DNA from: Bacillus paramycoides
GTDB lineage: Bacteria > Bacillota > Bacilli > Bacillales > Bacillaceae_G
Direction: 5' to 3'
Length of the DNA: 64,000 bases
NCBI RefSeq assembly: GCF_001884235.1
Contig: NZ_MAOI01000020.1
Coordinates: forward strand, 1 to 64,000
Numbering within the stretch: position 1 is the first letter of the stretch; the number at the start of each line of letters is the position of its first letter. Below the pieces are notes generated by a model. It searched no databases. It was not told the origin of the DNA and was given only the letters and a program-made list of their open reading frames with translations. A program made the translations under genes and the position numbers. Below are positions 38,095-47,867 of this stretch, one piece after another.

Positions 38095-38132
38095 AAAAAA
38101 GAGCCAGTGTTGTATAACACTGGCTCTTTTTT
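38095..38132 (-). terminator. Terminator of the SLH protein gene
   Basis: AAAAAAGAGCCAGTGTT and AACACTGGCTCTTTTTT perfect arms. Confidence 0.93.
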
Positions 38133-38137
38133 ATAAA

Positions 38138-38812
38138 TTATTGTTGCTGATCATTTAAAATTGCTTTGTATAGGAACTGTGCATATTGTTCACGTGTTAC
38201 TTTCATACCTGGTGCAAAGTTACCTGAACCGTCACCTGCTGAAATACCATTTGAACCTACTGCATTAATTGCCTTAGCTGCCCAATGTCCTGCTGGTACA
38301 TCTTTAAATCCTGGTGTACCTTTTACTTGTAATTCAAATGTTTCCGTTAAAATTTGTGCCATTTCTGCACGTGTTAACGTATCTTTTGGTCTGAAGTTTC
38401 CACTATCATCACCTTTAAAGATTCCTAGTTCTGTTAATGCTAAAATTTCAGTTGGGAACATTGTTGAGTTATCATCAACGATATCGTTATATGTACTTAC
38501 AAACTCATGATCTTCATCAAAGTATTGGTCCCCATCAATCGTACGGTAAATTAACGCCGCTACTTGCTCGCGTGTTACATTATCACCAAAACCGAATCTT
38601 CCATCTCCATAACCAGCAATGATTCCCCAATCTGCTAGATTTTGGATTGCTTCATAAGACCAATGCCCTTTCGGTACATCTTTAAATGTAACAGATGAAG
38701 CTTGTTGTTGTTTCACAGCTACTTCAGCATTTGCTGTAGTACCTTCTGCACTTAATCCAATTCCACCCATAATTGTTAAAGCTGTTGCTACTTTTAAAAT
38801 CTTTTTCTTCAC
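38138..38812 (-). CDS. Three-SLH-domain secreted surface protein (224 aa)
   Basis: GTG start (GGGAGAG upstream). Signal peptide to about residue 29 (TTANA-EV). The mature protein is only three SLH repeats: TFKDVPKGHWSYEAIQNLAD near 42, a second at ~100-150 with FPTEILALTELGIFKGDD, and GFKDVPAGHWAAKAINAVG near 168. SLH triplets bind pyruvylated secondary cell-wall polymer, so the protein should sit on the cell surface. No catalytic domain is attached. Its role, for example competing for anchoring sites or coating the wall, is unknown. Confidence 0.9.
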   Translation of the reverse strand: MKKKILKVATALTIMGGIGLSAEGTTANAEVAVKQQQASSVTFKDVPKGHWSYEAIQNLADWGIIAGYGDGRFGFGDNVTREQVAALIYRTIDGDQYFDEDHEFVSTYNDIVDDNSTMFPTEILALTELGIFKGDDSGNFRPKDTLTRAEMAQILTETFELQVKGTPGFKDVPAGHWAAKAINAVGSNGISAGDGSGNFAPGMKVTREQYAQFLYKAILNDQQQ

Positions 38813-39263
38813 TGTATTCTCTCCCTAAAAAAACATATTTTTTTCTAATATAAAGAATTCACGAAAAAGTAACAATACACTTATCTATATAATATTTGTC
38901 TAATCTATGAACTATACTTTACATACTTTCCTTTACACTTCATTAATAATAAAGTTACTAAAACGTATATTTTTCTTATAAAAAGTAACTTTACACACCC
39001 TATTTTCTACCTTTATTTTCCATAAAGAAAATCAGGAACAATCGAATAAATATACTAATTAACGATTTAAAACAAGAAAAAAAGCGCGAGATTTTCGCAC
39101 TTTTTCCAAAAAAATAATATATTAATATAATTATAACGTTAATTTTTTAAAAGTTCCGCTTAATCTTCCTCATCTTAGTCATCCACCTTTTTCTTTTTTT
39201 ACCTCTTTTTGATTATATCGAAAACTCCAAAATCTTATAATCTTATTCAATTATCAAAATAAA
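38813..39263. other. Intergenic region of 451 bases
   Basis: Contains a 9-bp inverted repeat, AAAGTTACT (38951-38959) and AGTAACTTT (38984-38992), 140-180 bases upstream of the SLH gene, and a hairpin AAAGCGCGA/TTCGCACTTT at 39079-39107 that may end the DMT transporter transcript. No gene was found. Confidence 0.5.
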
Positions 39264-40160
39264 TCATGCTTCTGAGTACACTTTCACACTTTCTTCTCGC
39301 GGCTTTCGGAAAGTAAATGCCATTCCTACAAATATAAGAACAATCCCTACAATTTGCATACTAGTCGGTTTGAATCCAGTAAAGACGGTATCTAATAAAA
39401 TTGCGACGCCAGGATCTAAAAATACTAATACAGAAATAAGTCTCGTCGGTAACTCTCTTAAACTGTCAAAAAATAAGTAATACACGAACCCTGTATGTAT
39501 AAGTCCTGTTGCGAGAATCATTGTCCAGTTAGTTTGTGATAGTCCTTGAAACGCCCCGAAATCTATAAATGGTAATAATAAAAATATGCCTAAAAATGTT
39601 TGTAAAAATGTCATCGCATATGCACTCGTATGCTTAATTCCTTTTCCTAGCAACGTTGTAAAAGCATAAAATAACGCTGCAAGAAGTGCCCACACCATTC
39701 CAGATGACATTAACTTTTCTAACGATACATTCCCATCTACACCAGCTACTAAAACTGTGCCGATAAAACAAATAACGATCGACATAACCGCAAATACTGT
39801 TAGCCTCTCTTTAAATACGATACTGCCAATCATTAATACGATGATTGGGGCAAGATGATAGACAGAAATCGCAATTGTAATCGACATTACTTCAAATGCT
39901 TTAAATAAAAATACCCAGTTAAAAACGAGAAATACACCACAAGCTAATATTTGTATAATTTCTTTTTTGTTCCATTTCTCACTTTTATATTGCCCCGTTA
40001 CGAACCAACATAATGTTAAAAATAAAGTCGCACAAATACAGCGAATAAACACTAATTCAAAGGAAGGTAAACCTGTTTGTACTGAAAAAAATCCAATCGA
40101 TCCGAAAATAGACATCGAAAGAATCATTTTTATAGCCGGCATTGATTTTTTATTAAACAA
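39264..40160 (-). CDS. EamA/DMT superfamily transporter
   Basis: A 298-residue membrane protein with ten hydrophobic helices, made of two EamA repeats (about 8-140 and 150-285). It begins with TTG at 40160, supported by GGAGGAGGAG upstream. Loop KERLTVF between helices 4 and 5 and the end FRKPREESV are typical. Such carriers export amino acids, purines or other small metabolites; the substrate cannot be told. Stands alone. Confidence 0.87.
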   Translation of the reverse strand: MFNKKSMPAIKMILSMSIFGSIGFFSVQTGLPSFELVFIRCICATLFLTLCWFVTGQYKSEKWNKKEIIQILACGVFLVFNWVFLFKAFEVMSITIAISVYHLAPIIVLMIGSIVFKERLTVFAVMSIVICFIGTVLVAGVDGNVSLEKLMSSGMVWALLAALFYAFTTLLGKGIKHTSAYAMTFLQTFLGIFLLLPFIDFGAFQGLSQTNWTMILATGLIHTGFVYYLFFDSLRELPTRLISVLVFLDPGVAILLDTVFTGFKPTSMQIVGIVLIFVGMAFTFRKPREESVKVYSEA

Positions 40161-40287
40161 CCTTCTCCTCCTCCAATCGCTTTTTATAAACTAAAAATTC
40201 TAAAAACATTACATATTATTATATATTACAATTAAAAAACTGTAAAAAAAGAGAATGTCAAAGGTAGGAACTATAAAAAAATCCCAT

Positions 40288-40327
40288 GAAAAAATCATCC
40301 TTTTTTTCTTACAAAGGATGATCTTTT
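40288..40327 (-). terminator. Terminator downstream of the chemoreceptor gene
   Basis: AAAATCATCCTTT and AAAGGATGATCTTT arms with a T-run on the minus strand. Confidence 0.82.
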
Positions 40328-40375
40328 ATTATTTATTGAGAGGAGTTTCACCAATATATATACTTAAATACATTA

Positions 40376-42103
40376 CTACTTTTGAAGAGTAAATTGGGAA
40401 ACAATCTGTTTTAATCCCCCTGCTACGCTGTGCAGATGTTCAATTGAAACCGAGATTTCTTGAACAGATTTTTCTTGTTGTTGAATAGACTCTTTTACCC
40501 TATCAGTTCGATCAGATGATCTTTGAGAAATTCGAGTCATTTCTTCTGCAGAAGCAGAAATCTCCTCACTACTCGCTGCAATTTCATCTGTAGACATAGA
40601 TACCGTTTGAATTTGTTCAGATACTTGTTGCACTTTTTCTGTGATTTTTCCAAATACTTTTTCTGTGTGCATTACTACTTGTGTACCTGCTTGTACCTCA
40701 TTATCTACTTTTCCCATCATGTCTACCGTATGATTCGTTGTTCCCATAACTTGAGTAATAAGCTTCTCAATTTGTTTTGCAGAATCACTAGATTGTTCTG
40801 CTAATTTTCGTACTTCATCCGCTACAATTGCAAACCCTCTTCCACTTTCCCCAGCACGTGCAGCCTCAATTGCGGCGTTTAATGCTAATAAATTAATTTG
40901 AGATGTAATACCTTGCATAACATCAATGATTTTGACAATTTCTTCTGATTGTTCCTTCATAGCCTCTACTTGCTTAACACCACTATATACTGAAACTTGA
41001 ATTGTATCCATTTGTTGAATCATTTGTTTCATTAACTTATTGCCACTCTCTGCGTCTAATGCTGATTGTGCAGATAATTCATTTACAGAGGAGGATGTAT
41101 TCACTATATTTTGCATTCCTTGTGTCAATTCTTCCATTGCACCTGCCGTTTGTTCCATTGCTTGTTTTTGGCTCTCTGCCCCATTTGCAACTTCTTCAAT
41201 ATCTATAGTGATTTTCTTTGCCGCACTGCTAGATACTTCTGATGCAGATACTACTCCATCTGCATGTTGGAATAAAAGCTGAATATTACTTTCTACTTCT
41301 TGCATATTTGCTCTTAACCCTGCAATCATCTCGTTAAAATCACTTACTAATACACCTAATTCATCTTTAGCATTATAATCACCATATACAGTTAAATCTC
41401 CTTCTTTCGCTCTTTCCATCATACGACTAACTGTTTGTAAAGGAGCAACTATAAGCTTGCTAATAATATAACTTACTATACATATAACGATTGTGATAAC
41501 TACTACAAGAATTATAAAAGCAATAATGGATCGATCTATCATTTTTTGAGAATCTTTAAATACTTGGTCAGCTAAATTTGAAACATACGCTTCTAAATCT
41601 ACAGCATAACCAGCTAGCTCTACTCCCTTTGGTTTTAATTCCTTTTGAAATTCGTTTACCATTTGAGATTCGTTTGTTACCTTCGCTTTTTCAAACAACT
41701 TTTTATATGTATCCATATAACTTGGTAAAGACTTCTTCATCTTTTGGAACAGCTCATCCTCTTGCTTACTTAAATCGAAGCCATCATCATATTCTTTTAA
41801 TAAAGAATCATATTTTTTAAGATCCTTTTCAATATTACCAATAATTCCTTCTTTATTCGCCCCCTCATTTTGTGACACTGTAATTAATTCTAGTAAGTTA
41901 TATTCTAAAGAATTTTGTGTACGAAGCATTCCTTCTAATAAAATTGCAGAATATTGATAATCATCTACTACAACCTCTGTATCCTGCTTAATCTTATTAA
42001 TAGAATTAATTGCTACACAGCTCATAATTACCATGCCCAAAACGGCTAATGAGATAAGCGAGAATAATTTATACTTCACTTTTAAATTTTGTAAAAAATA
42101 CAT
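40376..42103 (-). CDS. Methyl-accepting chemotaxis protein
   Basis: A 575-residue chemoreceptor. TM1 spans ~10-30, an extracellular four-helix-bundle-like sensor ~31-188, and TM2 ~190-214. A HAMP domain follows (~215-268), then the cytosolic signalling coiled coil. The hairpin tip that contacts CheA/CheW is intact: [20 protein letters not shown]. Signal sensed is unknown. ATG has AAGGTGGAAAT upstream. Monocistronic; no other chemotaxis gene is near. Confidence 0.93.
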   Translation of the reverse strand: MYFLQNLKVKYKLFSLISLAVLGMVIMSCVAINSINKIKQDTEVVVDDYQYSAILLEGMLRTQNSLEYNLLELITVSQNEGANKEGIIGNIEKDLKKYDSLLKEYDDGFDLSKQEDELFQKMKKSLPSYMDTYKKLFEKAKVTNESQMVNEFQKELKPKGVELAGYAVDLEAYVSNLADQVFKDSQKMIDRSIIAFIILVVVITIVICIVSYIISKLIVAPLQTVSRMMERAKEGDLTVYGDYNAKDELGVLVSDFNEMIAGLRANMQEVESNIQLLFQHADGVVSASEVSSSAAKKITIDIEEVANGAESQKQAMEQTAGAMEELTQGMQNIVNTSSSVNELSAQSALDAESGNKLMKQMIQQMDTIQVSVYSGVKQVEAMKEQSEEIVKIIDVMQGITSQINLLALNAAIEAARAGESGRGFAIVADEVRKLAEQSSDSAKQIEKLITQVMGTTNHTVDMMGKVDNEVQAGTQVVMHTEKVFGKITEKVQQVSEQIQTVSMSTDEIAASSEEISASAEEMTRISQRSSDRTDRVKESIQQQEKSVQEISVSIEHLHSVAGGLKQIVSQFTLQK

Positions 42104-42218
42104 ATTTCCACCTTTAGTCCTTTATATACAGATTTTTAGAATTTTATAGCTTATTATTTACAAAATCACAATAAAAAGCAATGATAAATATTCCCAATAT
42201 CAAACTTATATTTCTATA

Positions 42219-42250
42219 AAAAAGAAGTAGCATAATCGCTACTTCTTTTT
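42219..42250 (-). terminator. Terminator overlapping the end of yhfN
   Basis: AAAAAGAAGTAGC and GCTACTTCTTTTT; the stop codon lies within the stem. Confidence 0.88.
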
Positions 42251-43507
42251 GCTTTGTTTCCCATATTGTTCAAACGTATGAATTCTTTCAAAAATCGGCG
42301 GATGCGTGTATAAGAAAAACTTCACTAATGCCGGCGGATTTACTTGGCTTAAACTTGTTTTTGATAAGTATTGAAAAGTTTTCACCCCTGATTTACCATC
42401 TTTCGTCATGTCTAAAGCGTATTGATCTGCCGCTCGTTCTTCTATACGAGATACGTAATTTGATGCAGGGCTTACCGCAAAAGATAATATAGAAGAAATT
42501 AAGAAAAATAAAGGTAAAATTGAGAAACACGCCAATTTTGAAATTTGCAATGTATCTCCCCATTTTCGAATACACATATTTAAAATACGACTAATTAAAT
42601 ACATACCTATAAACGATATCAAGACATAACTCGCAACGCCCCAATATATATGTTTCATCACATAATGTCCCATTTCATGGGCCATTATAAATAAAATCTC
42701 TTTATCTTTTAATTGCTGAAGTGTTGTATCCCACATTACAATGCGAGCATTAGGGCCAATTCCTGTTACATATGCATTTAACGCATTCGTTTTTTCCGAC
42801 ATATTTACTTCATATACGTGTTTAGCTGGAATGTCTGCTTTGTCTGCTATAGCTAAAATTTTCGTTTCCAATTCTTTATTTTTCAGCGTCGAGAAGTCGT
42901 TATAAAGTGGATCAATAATAACAGGCTGTATGAATGTTAAAAAGATTGTAAACGGTACAGAGAGTGCCCATCCTGCTAACCACCATCTCTTCGGGAATTT
43001 ACGGATGAGCCATAAAAGAACAGAAACAATGAGTAACATCGTAGCATAATTCACCCAAAAATCGATGACATGATCTTTTATCCAGCTTTGTGTACTTTGC
43101 GTTGAAATTCCGTAATCAACAGATACTTTACGCCCGATCCATTGTACTGGTAATGATAGTACTGTTGTAAGTAACGATAAATAAAAGAAATAAATCGCGA
43201 CTTGCAAGACGCTTATTTTAGTCGTTTCCTTCGACCATTTCTCAAATCGTCTTGAAATACCGAGCACGAGCACAAACAGTAAAATAATCCATTCAAGAGG
43301 TGTTGCTAAAAAGAAAAGTAAATTTTTCACGCGCGAATAATCTTGGCTTAGCGTAAGCTCTCTTGCATTCATAAATGTTTGTGGATCTGCACTCGTTCCT
43401 TTATACATGTCCGGAATAATTTCATGATTCCATCCAAATAAATACCAGTATATAAATAGCGCAAAACCAACGTACAAAAAAAGCGACCACCTAATAACTT
43501 TCCTCAC
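42239..43507 (-). CDS. yhfN: M48 family membrane zinc metalloprotease (Ste24-like, YhfN)
   Basis: A 422-residue multi-spanning protease. The zinc motif is HEMGH at 277-281, with the third ligand in the RIEERAADQYALD segment. Around seven transmembrane helices flank it. It has the CAAX prenyl protease 1 fold, but bacteria use such enzymes for membrane protein quality control. Length and sequence recall B. subtilis YhfN. A nested palindrome lies 58-89 bases upstream of the start. Confidence 0.87.
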   Translation of the reverse strand: MRKVIRWSLFLYVGFALFIYWYLFGWNHEIIPDMYKGTSADPQTFMNARELTLSQDYSRVKNLLFFLATPLEWIILLFVLVLGISRRFEKWSKETTKISVLQVAIYFFYLSLLTTVLSLPVQWIGRKVSVDYGISTQSTQSWIKDHVIDFWVNYATMLLIVSVLLWLIRKFPKRWWLAGWALSVPFTIFLTFIQPVIIDPLYNDFSTLKNKELETKILAIADKADIPAKHVYEVNMSEKTNALNAYVTGIGPNARIVMWDTTLQQLKDKEILFIMAHEMGHYVMKHIYWGVASYVLISFIGMYLISRILNMCIRKWGDTLQISKLACFSILPLFFLISSILSFAVSPASNYVSRIEERAADQYALDMTKDGKSGVKTFQYLSKTSLSQVNPPALVKFFLYTHPPIFERIHTFEQYGKQSKKK

Positions 43508-43564
43508 GTTATTCCCTCCTCTATGCTGCCTGTCTATTATTATTGTAAGTTCGTACTTTCTAAA

Positions 43565-43596
43565 TTAGAACAAGCTAATCGTTAGAATTGTTCTAG
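43565..43596. promoter_or_regulatory. Nested inverted repeat upstream of yhfN
   Basis: Outer arms TTAGAACAA and TTGTTCTAG (8 of 9 paired) enclose an inner CTAA-TCG-TTAG. No T-run; located in the yhfN promoter region. Possible operator. Confidence 0.45.
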
Positions 43597-43616
43597 CTCC
43601 TTCTATTTACATAAAA

Positions 43617-43642
43617 AAACTCTTCTATTACAAGAAGAGTTT
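43617..43642 (-). terminator. Terminator after the frameshifted small gene
   Basis: AAACTCTTCT and AGAAGAGTTT with loop ATTACA; it abuts the TGA of the restored frame rather than the premature TAA. Confidence 0.82.
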
Positions 43643-43817
43643 CACCTATTTTTAGACACTTTCTTCGGTTCATAATCTGGTATAAGAAACGCACTTACAA
43701 ACCAGCACCTTTTACATAACGTACATATTCATAGTCTTGGAAAAATAGCGTCGTTATAATAATCGTAATAAAATCGACTAAAACAAATATATATCCTATT
43801 TGCTTCTTCGATAACAT
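43642..43817 (-). pseudogene. Small membrane protein gene with a one-base frameshift
   Basis: ATG at 43817 has AAGGAGGATAATTATCT upstream. The frame encodes a transmembrane helix (IGYIFVLVDFITIIITTLFF) and then stops at 43695 after 40 residues (VKGAGL). Adding one T to the TTT run at about 43699-43701 restores a 58-residue product continuing FVSAFLIPDYEPKKVSKNR, whose TGA sits right at the terminator. The contraction is either real decay or a sequence error. Function unknown; follows the 99-aa gene by 15 bases. Confidence 0.65.
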
Positions 43818-43832
43818 AGATAATTATCCTCC

Positions 43833-44132
43833 TTAAGGAAGCACATCTATTAATAAACTAAAATCTTGCAAAGAAAAAGAACTATATTTCATAATACCTT
43901 GTACAGCTAAAAGTAAAATAAGACCGGTCACACACATGTAGTTAATACTTTCTTCTTGCTTTTTCTGAGCAACTATTCCACCACTTATACATAAAATTCC
44001 TAATAAATGGAGCGCTAAATACATGAAAAAGTAAGCTTCCTCCCAGCGAAGAACAACATTTACTGTCGTAATCAGCACTAAACTAAGTAGAATCAAATAA
44101 AAAAACTTATTTGACGATATCATTTCATTCAT
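43833..44132 (-). CDS. Membrane protein of unknown function (99 aa)
   Basis: Three hydrophobic helices (about 10-28, 33-55 and 66-84). The start MNEMISSNKFFYLILLSLVL has only a modest site, AAAGGG, at longer than normal spacing, so the GTG/ATG choice is not firm. Probably an operon with the frameshifted small gene downstream. No recognised family. Confidence 0.58.
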   Translation of the reverse strand: MNEMISSNKFFYLILLSLVLITTVNVVLRWEEAYFFMYLALHLLGILCISGGIVAQKKQEESINYMCVTGLILLLAVQGIMKYSSFSLQDFSLLIDVLP

Positions 44133-44218
44133 ATAATTTTATACATCCCTTTCAAATTTCGAATTAATGATGCTTTAGTTTTCATAAAATAAAACAAAAT
44201 GAAAGCCCCCATTACTTT

Positions 44219-44423
44219 TCAAAAAATTTTATGAACCCTAACATACTTCTCTTCATTTTTCACATACTGTTTGAAGATGCGCTTCATCATTTCTTCTACA
44301 ATAAAATTGACTATTATTAATGTCCCTAAAATAAGACTCCTGGAAGAAGATTGTATCTACTACAGGATCTCTTCACAAAAGCTTTTACATTTCCTTCAAT
44401 ATTTTCTCAAACGTCTGCTTCAT
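44219..44423 (-). pseudogene. Small membrane protein gene with two single-base frameshifts
   Basis: It starts with ATG one base after the stop of the CPBP gene, with GGGAG upstream. The frame MKQTFEKILKEM stops early. Restoring one A in GAAATG and one T in TATTTTAGG yields a continuous 68-residue protein with a helix near LPGVLFLGTLIIVNFIVEE and a basic tail, EKYVRVHKIF, exactly filling 44219-44423. Each change is a homopolymer contraction. The product, if once made, was a single-helix membrane protein co-translated with the CPBP protein. Confidence 0.65.
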
Positions 44424-44424
44424 C

Positions 44425-45279
44425 TTATTTATCTCCCACTACGTTTGAAAAACTTCTTGCCTTCTCCGCATATATAGCCGGAACTTCTTTACTCCAATAT
44501 TTGCGATTAACAAATAAAAAGATGAGTACTAAATTCAATCCCGCTATAAAAATAATTAGTCCTGGGAAGAATGTCGTATAGCTCGAAAAATCTGCAAAAC
44601 TCATTATCTTTTCTCTGCTTACTAGAAAAGAAGCACTGAGCACAAACGCATTGTTTAACATATGAATAACAATTGGCATGAGTAAGCTTTTCGTACGAAT
44701 ATATACGATTGATAGTACGATGCTAAACACGACTGCACCGAGGAAATCAATATGTAAACAAGCAAATAAAAGTGCTACAACGACCATCGCTATACCAGTT
44801 CCCCATTTTGCTGCAAAACGCTGAAGTAAAAATCCTCGAAAAACAAATTCACCAATAATAGGTGCAATAAATACAACCATAATAACTTGGTATAAATATC
44901 CCCCTGTACTATCTATAATTGGTTCATGTAGTGCATTCATAATAAAATCTGGTGTAATCCATGCAAAGCTGTACATGTACAAAATAAGATAGCCGTAACT
45001 AAAAACACATAGCATAATCGCGATATACAAAACTTGCATCAGGTTAAATGCTTCGTTTTTATTAATAAAGTGTACAAATGAAACACGGTGCTTTCTATAC
45101 TCATAAAAGAGCCACATTATCGGAAGGATATAAAATATAAGAATACTTATAAAAGAAGAATTCTGTATATGAAATGTACTTTCTAGCAATTCATTACTAC
45201 TTCGTGCTACCAAAATTAATAGTGCAAATACAATTAAAAAATATCTAGCTCGCATCGTTTGAAACGGATTCACACTCAT
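44425..45279 (-). CDS. CPBP family intramembrane protease homologue
   Basis: A 284-residue protein with about eight hydrophobic helices. The CPBP/Rce1 (Abi) motifs are present: GEFVFRG (normally EExxxR), CLHIDF (FxxxH position reads AxxH) and HMLNNA (HxxxN/B). The first Glu of the EE pair is Gly, so catalysis may be altered. ATG has GGGAGGAG upstream. Divergent from the response regulator gene across 133 bases and followed, with coupling, by a decayed small gene. Confidence 0.85.
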   Translation of the reverse strand: MSVNPFQTMRARYFLIVFALLILVARSSNELLESTFHIQNSSFISILIFYILPIMWLFYEYRKHRVSFVHFINKNEAFNLMQVLYIAIMLCVFSYGYLILYMYSFAWITPDFIMNALHEPIIDSTGGYLYQVIMVVFIAPIIGEFVFRGFLLQRFAAKWGTGIAMVVVALLFACLHIDFLGAVVFSIVLSIVYIRTKSLLMPIVIHMLNNAFVLSASFLVSREKIMSFADFSSYTTFFPGLIIFIAGLNLVLIFLFVNRKYWSKEVPAIYAEKARSFSNVVGDK

Positions 45280-45337
45280 CTCCTCCCTATGTTACTTTTA
45301 TCATATCATTTGAATCTTAATTTTTTGTGAAAGAAAA

Positions 45338-45386
45338 CCTTAAAATTTCCTTAAAAATTCCATAAGTTACAAAAAGATGATATGAT
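45338..45386 (+). promoter_or_regulatory. Promoter region with 11-bp direct repeats upstream of the two-component operon
   Basis: CCTTAAAATTT then CCTTAAAAATT, then CCATAAG, with an exact 11-base period typical of OmpR-family binding; TATGAT at 45381-45386 is the likely -10. The repeats sit at or just upstream of the -35 position. Confidence 0.5.
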
Positions 45387-45412
45387 ATTCGAGAAAATTA
45401 GGAGGGATTCAT

Positions 45413-46114
45413 ATGTATCATGCAAACATTTTACTCGTTGATGATGAAACAGCAATTTTACAATTACTAACTACCATTCTTGAAAAAGAAGGGTTTTCTC
45501 ATATTACAACTGTAACATCTGCGGAAATAGCTTTATCTCTCATTGAACAAAATGAATATGATTTAATTATTTTAGATGTAATGCTTCCTGGACAGTCCGG
45601 CTTCGATATTTGTCCTATCATTCGCCAAAAGACAGATTGTCCTATCTTCTTCCTAACAGCGAAAACATCTGATTTAGATAAAATATCTGGATTTTCATAC
45701 GGTGCGGATGATTACATTACGAAGCCATTTAATCCGCTAGAAGTAGTGGCTCGTATGAAAGCTCAACTTAGAAGACATATGAAACAAAGCATACAAGAAC
45801 AAAAAACACCCTCCATTTCATTTGGGAGGTTTGAAATCGATCAACATTCTGCGGAACTAACAGTAGATGGTAGCATTGTCGAATGCTCCGCTCAACTCTT
45901 TCAACTACTACTCTTCTTTTGTGAGAATCCGAACTACGTATTTTCGAAAGAAGAAATATATGAAAAAGTTTGGGGAGCGCCTGCCTATAATGGCGATGAT
46001 AATACCGTTATGGTCCACATTCGAAAACTACGCGAAAAAATTGAGCAAGATCCAAGTAAACCAGAATACATTAAAACAGTTCGTGGACTTGGCTATAAGT
46101 TCATTACAAAGTAG
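45413..46114 (+). CDS. Response regulator, OmpR/PhoB family
   Basis: A 233-residue DNA-binding response regulator. Receiver domain ~3-118 with acidic pair D10/D11, phosphorylation site D55 (LIILDVMLP) and a Lys in YITKPFNP. The winged-helix domain (~135-232) has VRGLGYKF at the end. It is the first gene of a pair with the histidine kinase 9 bases downstream. ATG has AGGAGGG upstream. Confidence 0.95.
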   Translation: MYHANILLVDDETAILQLLTTILEKEGFSHITTVTSAEIALSLIEQNEYDLIILDVMLPGQSGFDICPIIRQKTDCPIFFLTAKTSDLDKISGFSYGADDYITKPFNPLEVVARMKAQLRRHMKQSIQEQKTPSISFGRFEIDQHSAELTVDGSIVECSAQLFQLLLFFCENPNYVFSKEEIYEKVWGAPAYNGDDNTVMVHIRKLREKIEQDPSKPEYIKTVRGLGYKFITK

Positions 46115-46123
46115 GTTGGTCAT

Positions 46124-47866
46124 ATGAATTTAAATAAAAGACTTATTATTCAATTTATACTTCAACACGTATTTGTTTTAGTTACATTACTTATTGCTGT
46201 AGTCGCTGCTTTCACTTATTTAATTTTTCTTGTTTCTAGCACTTCATACGAACCTAATATTCCAGATTCTGATAGTTTTACAATTTCCAGATACATCTCT
46301 TCAAAAGATGGCGATATTTCGTTAAAAACTGAAGTACAAGACCTAATAAAGGAAAAAAGCGACTGGCTCCAAGTAGTAGATGAAAATGGAAAGGTCCTCT
46401 ACCACTTTAATACACCAAATGATGTCCCGAATTCTTATACGAAAACATCTTTACTTGCATATGTACAACATCATATGGAGAGTAATTACAAATTTACATA
46501 TTGGGAAATTGAATTAGAAGAAAAGAAAGTACTTGTTATTTACGGTGGTATGTTAAAAAGCAATACATTACTGAAAACCATTCAAAAGGGGCATCCTTCT
46601 TTAACAATGGATTCGTTCGCATTAACAGATCAAGAAACACAGTTACTTTCTAAAGAAAAAGCAACACTTCAAATATTTAATAAAGATGGCGAGGAATTAT
46701 TTTCCTATCCAACTGAAGAAAAAAAGGCATTTTCAGCAATTAAGACTGCCCTTAACGAAAAAGAACCGTGGAATCATACAGAAAACACGTCGAGCTGTTA
46801 CGACGCAAATAGCGGTCATCTTCTCGTCGTAACAACAAAAAATGAGCACTACTACCCAGATGACGAAATTGAGGATGTATTTACTAAAAAGTTTCTAATC
46901 GGATGCGGATTAATCCTTCTTATCGTCTTTGTTTATTTAGTCATTCTATCTATTTGGTACGGAAATAAGTTTGGAAAACCGCTATTACATGCGATGCGCT
47001 GGCTTAAAAACATCGCTGGTGGAAAGTACGAAGAGCCTGTTAATAAAAAAGGGAAACCTGTTCGATTCAGGCGGTCCGGTAAAGAAAAATGGTCGTTCCG
47101 CCTATTTAAAGATGTTACAAACTCACTAGAGCATCTTTCTATTACTTTGAAAAAGAACGATGCAATGAGAAAAGTACTGCAACAAACACGTGAAGAATGG
47201 ATTACTGGTTTGACGCATGATTTAAAAACACCGCTTAGCTCTATATACGGCTATGCATTATTACTAGAATCGAAGCAATACAATTGGACTGATCAAGACA
47301 TTCAACAATTTGGTCATGTAATGAAAGAAAAATCTCAATATATGACTACATTAATTGACGACTTAAGCTTAACGTATCAACTAAAAAATGATACTCTTCC
47401 TGCGCAACACGTAAATGTTGAAATTAATCAGTTCGTCCAAAAAGTTTTATTACAATTTATTAATAACCCGACACTACAAAATCAAAACATTGAATTTGTG
47501 CCAAGTTCAAGCAAAATCCAATATTTTATTGAGGAAAAATGGTTCCAGCGTATTATCGAAAACTTATTAGCAAACGCTGTAAAACATAATAATGAAACGA
47601 CAAACGTAATCGTAAAACTTTCGCAAAATGCAAATTCATTTACACTATCTATTTCAGATAACGGAAAAGGAATGGATGATAAAACGAAAGAACTTTTATT
47701 CGAAAGATATTACAGAGGAACAAATACAGAAGAAAGCAACATAGGAACCGGGCTTGGCCTAGCCATTACAAAGCAACTCGTTCATGCCCATAACGGAACG
47801 ATTTCCATTGATAGTGAACTTGGGAAAGGAACGGCGATTATTCTTGTGTTTCCGTTTCATTCGTAG
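46124..47866 (+). CDS. Sensor histidine kinase
   Basis: A 580-residue membrane kinase. TM1 ~9-37, an extracellular sensor of about 230 residues without clear homology, TM2 ~262-286, then a linker and HisKA with H365 in LTHDLKTPLSS. The HATPase_c domain has the N box NLLANAVKHN, G1 DNGKGMD and G2 GTGLGLAI. Partner of the adjacent response regulator. The nearest divergent gene is a CPBP protein, which may be a target (inference). Confidence 0.94.
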   Translation: MNLNKRLIIQFILQHVFVLVTLLIAVVAAFTYLIFLVSSTSYEPNIPDSDSFTISRYISSKDGDISLKTEVQDLIKEKSDWLQVVDENGKVLYHFNTPNDVPNSYTKTSLLAYVQHHMESNYKFTYWEIELEEKKVLVIYGGMLKSNTLLKTIQKGHPSLTMDSFALTDQETQLLSKEKATLQIFNKDGEELFSYPTEEKKAFSAIKTALNEKEPWNHTENTSSCYDANSGHLLVVTTKNEHYYPDDEIEDVFTKKFLIGCGLILLIVFVYLVILSIWYGNKFGKPLLHAMRWLKNIAGGKYEEPVNKKGKPVRFRRSGKEKWSFRLFKDVTNSLEHLSITLKKNDAMRKVLQQTREEWITGLTHDLKTPLSSIYGYALLLESKQYNWTDQDIQQFGHVMKEKSQYMTTLIDDLSLTYQLKNDTLPAQHVNVEINQFVQKVLLQFINNPTLQNQNIEFVPSSSKIQYFIEEKWFQRIIENLLANAVKHNNETTNVIVKLSQNANSFTLSISDNGKGMDDKTKELLFERYYRGTNTEESNIGTGLGLAITKQLVHAHNGTISIDSELGKGTAIILVFPFHS

Positions 47867-47867
47867 G

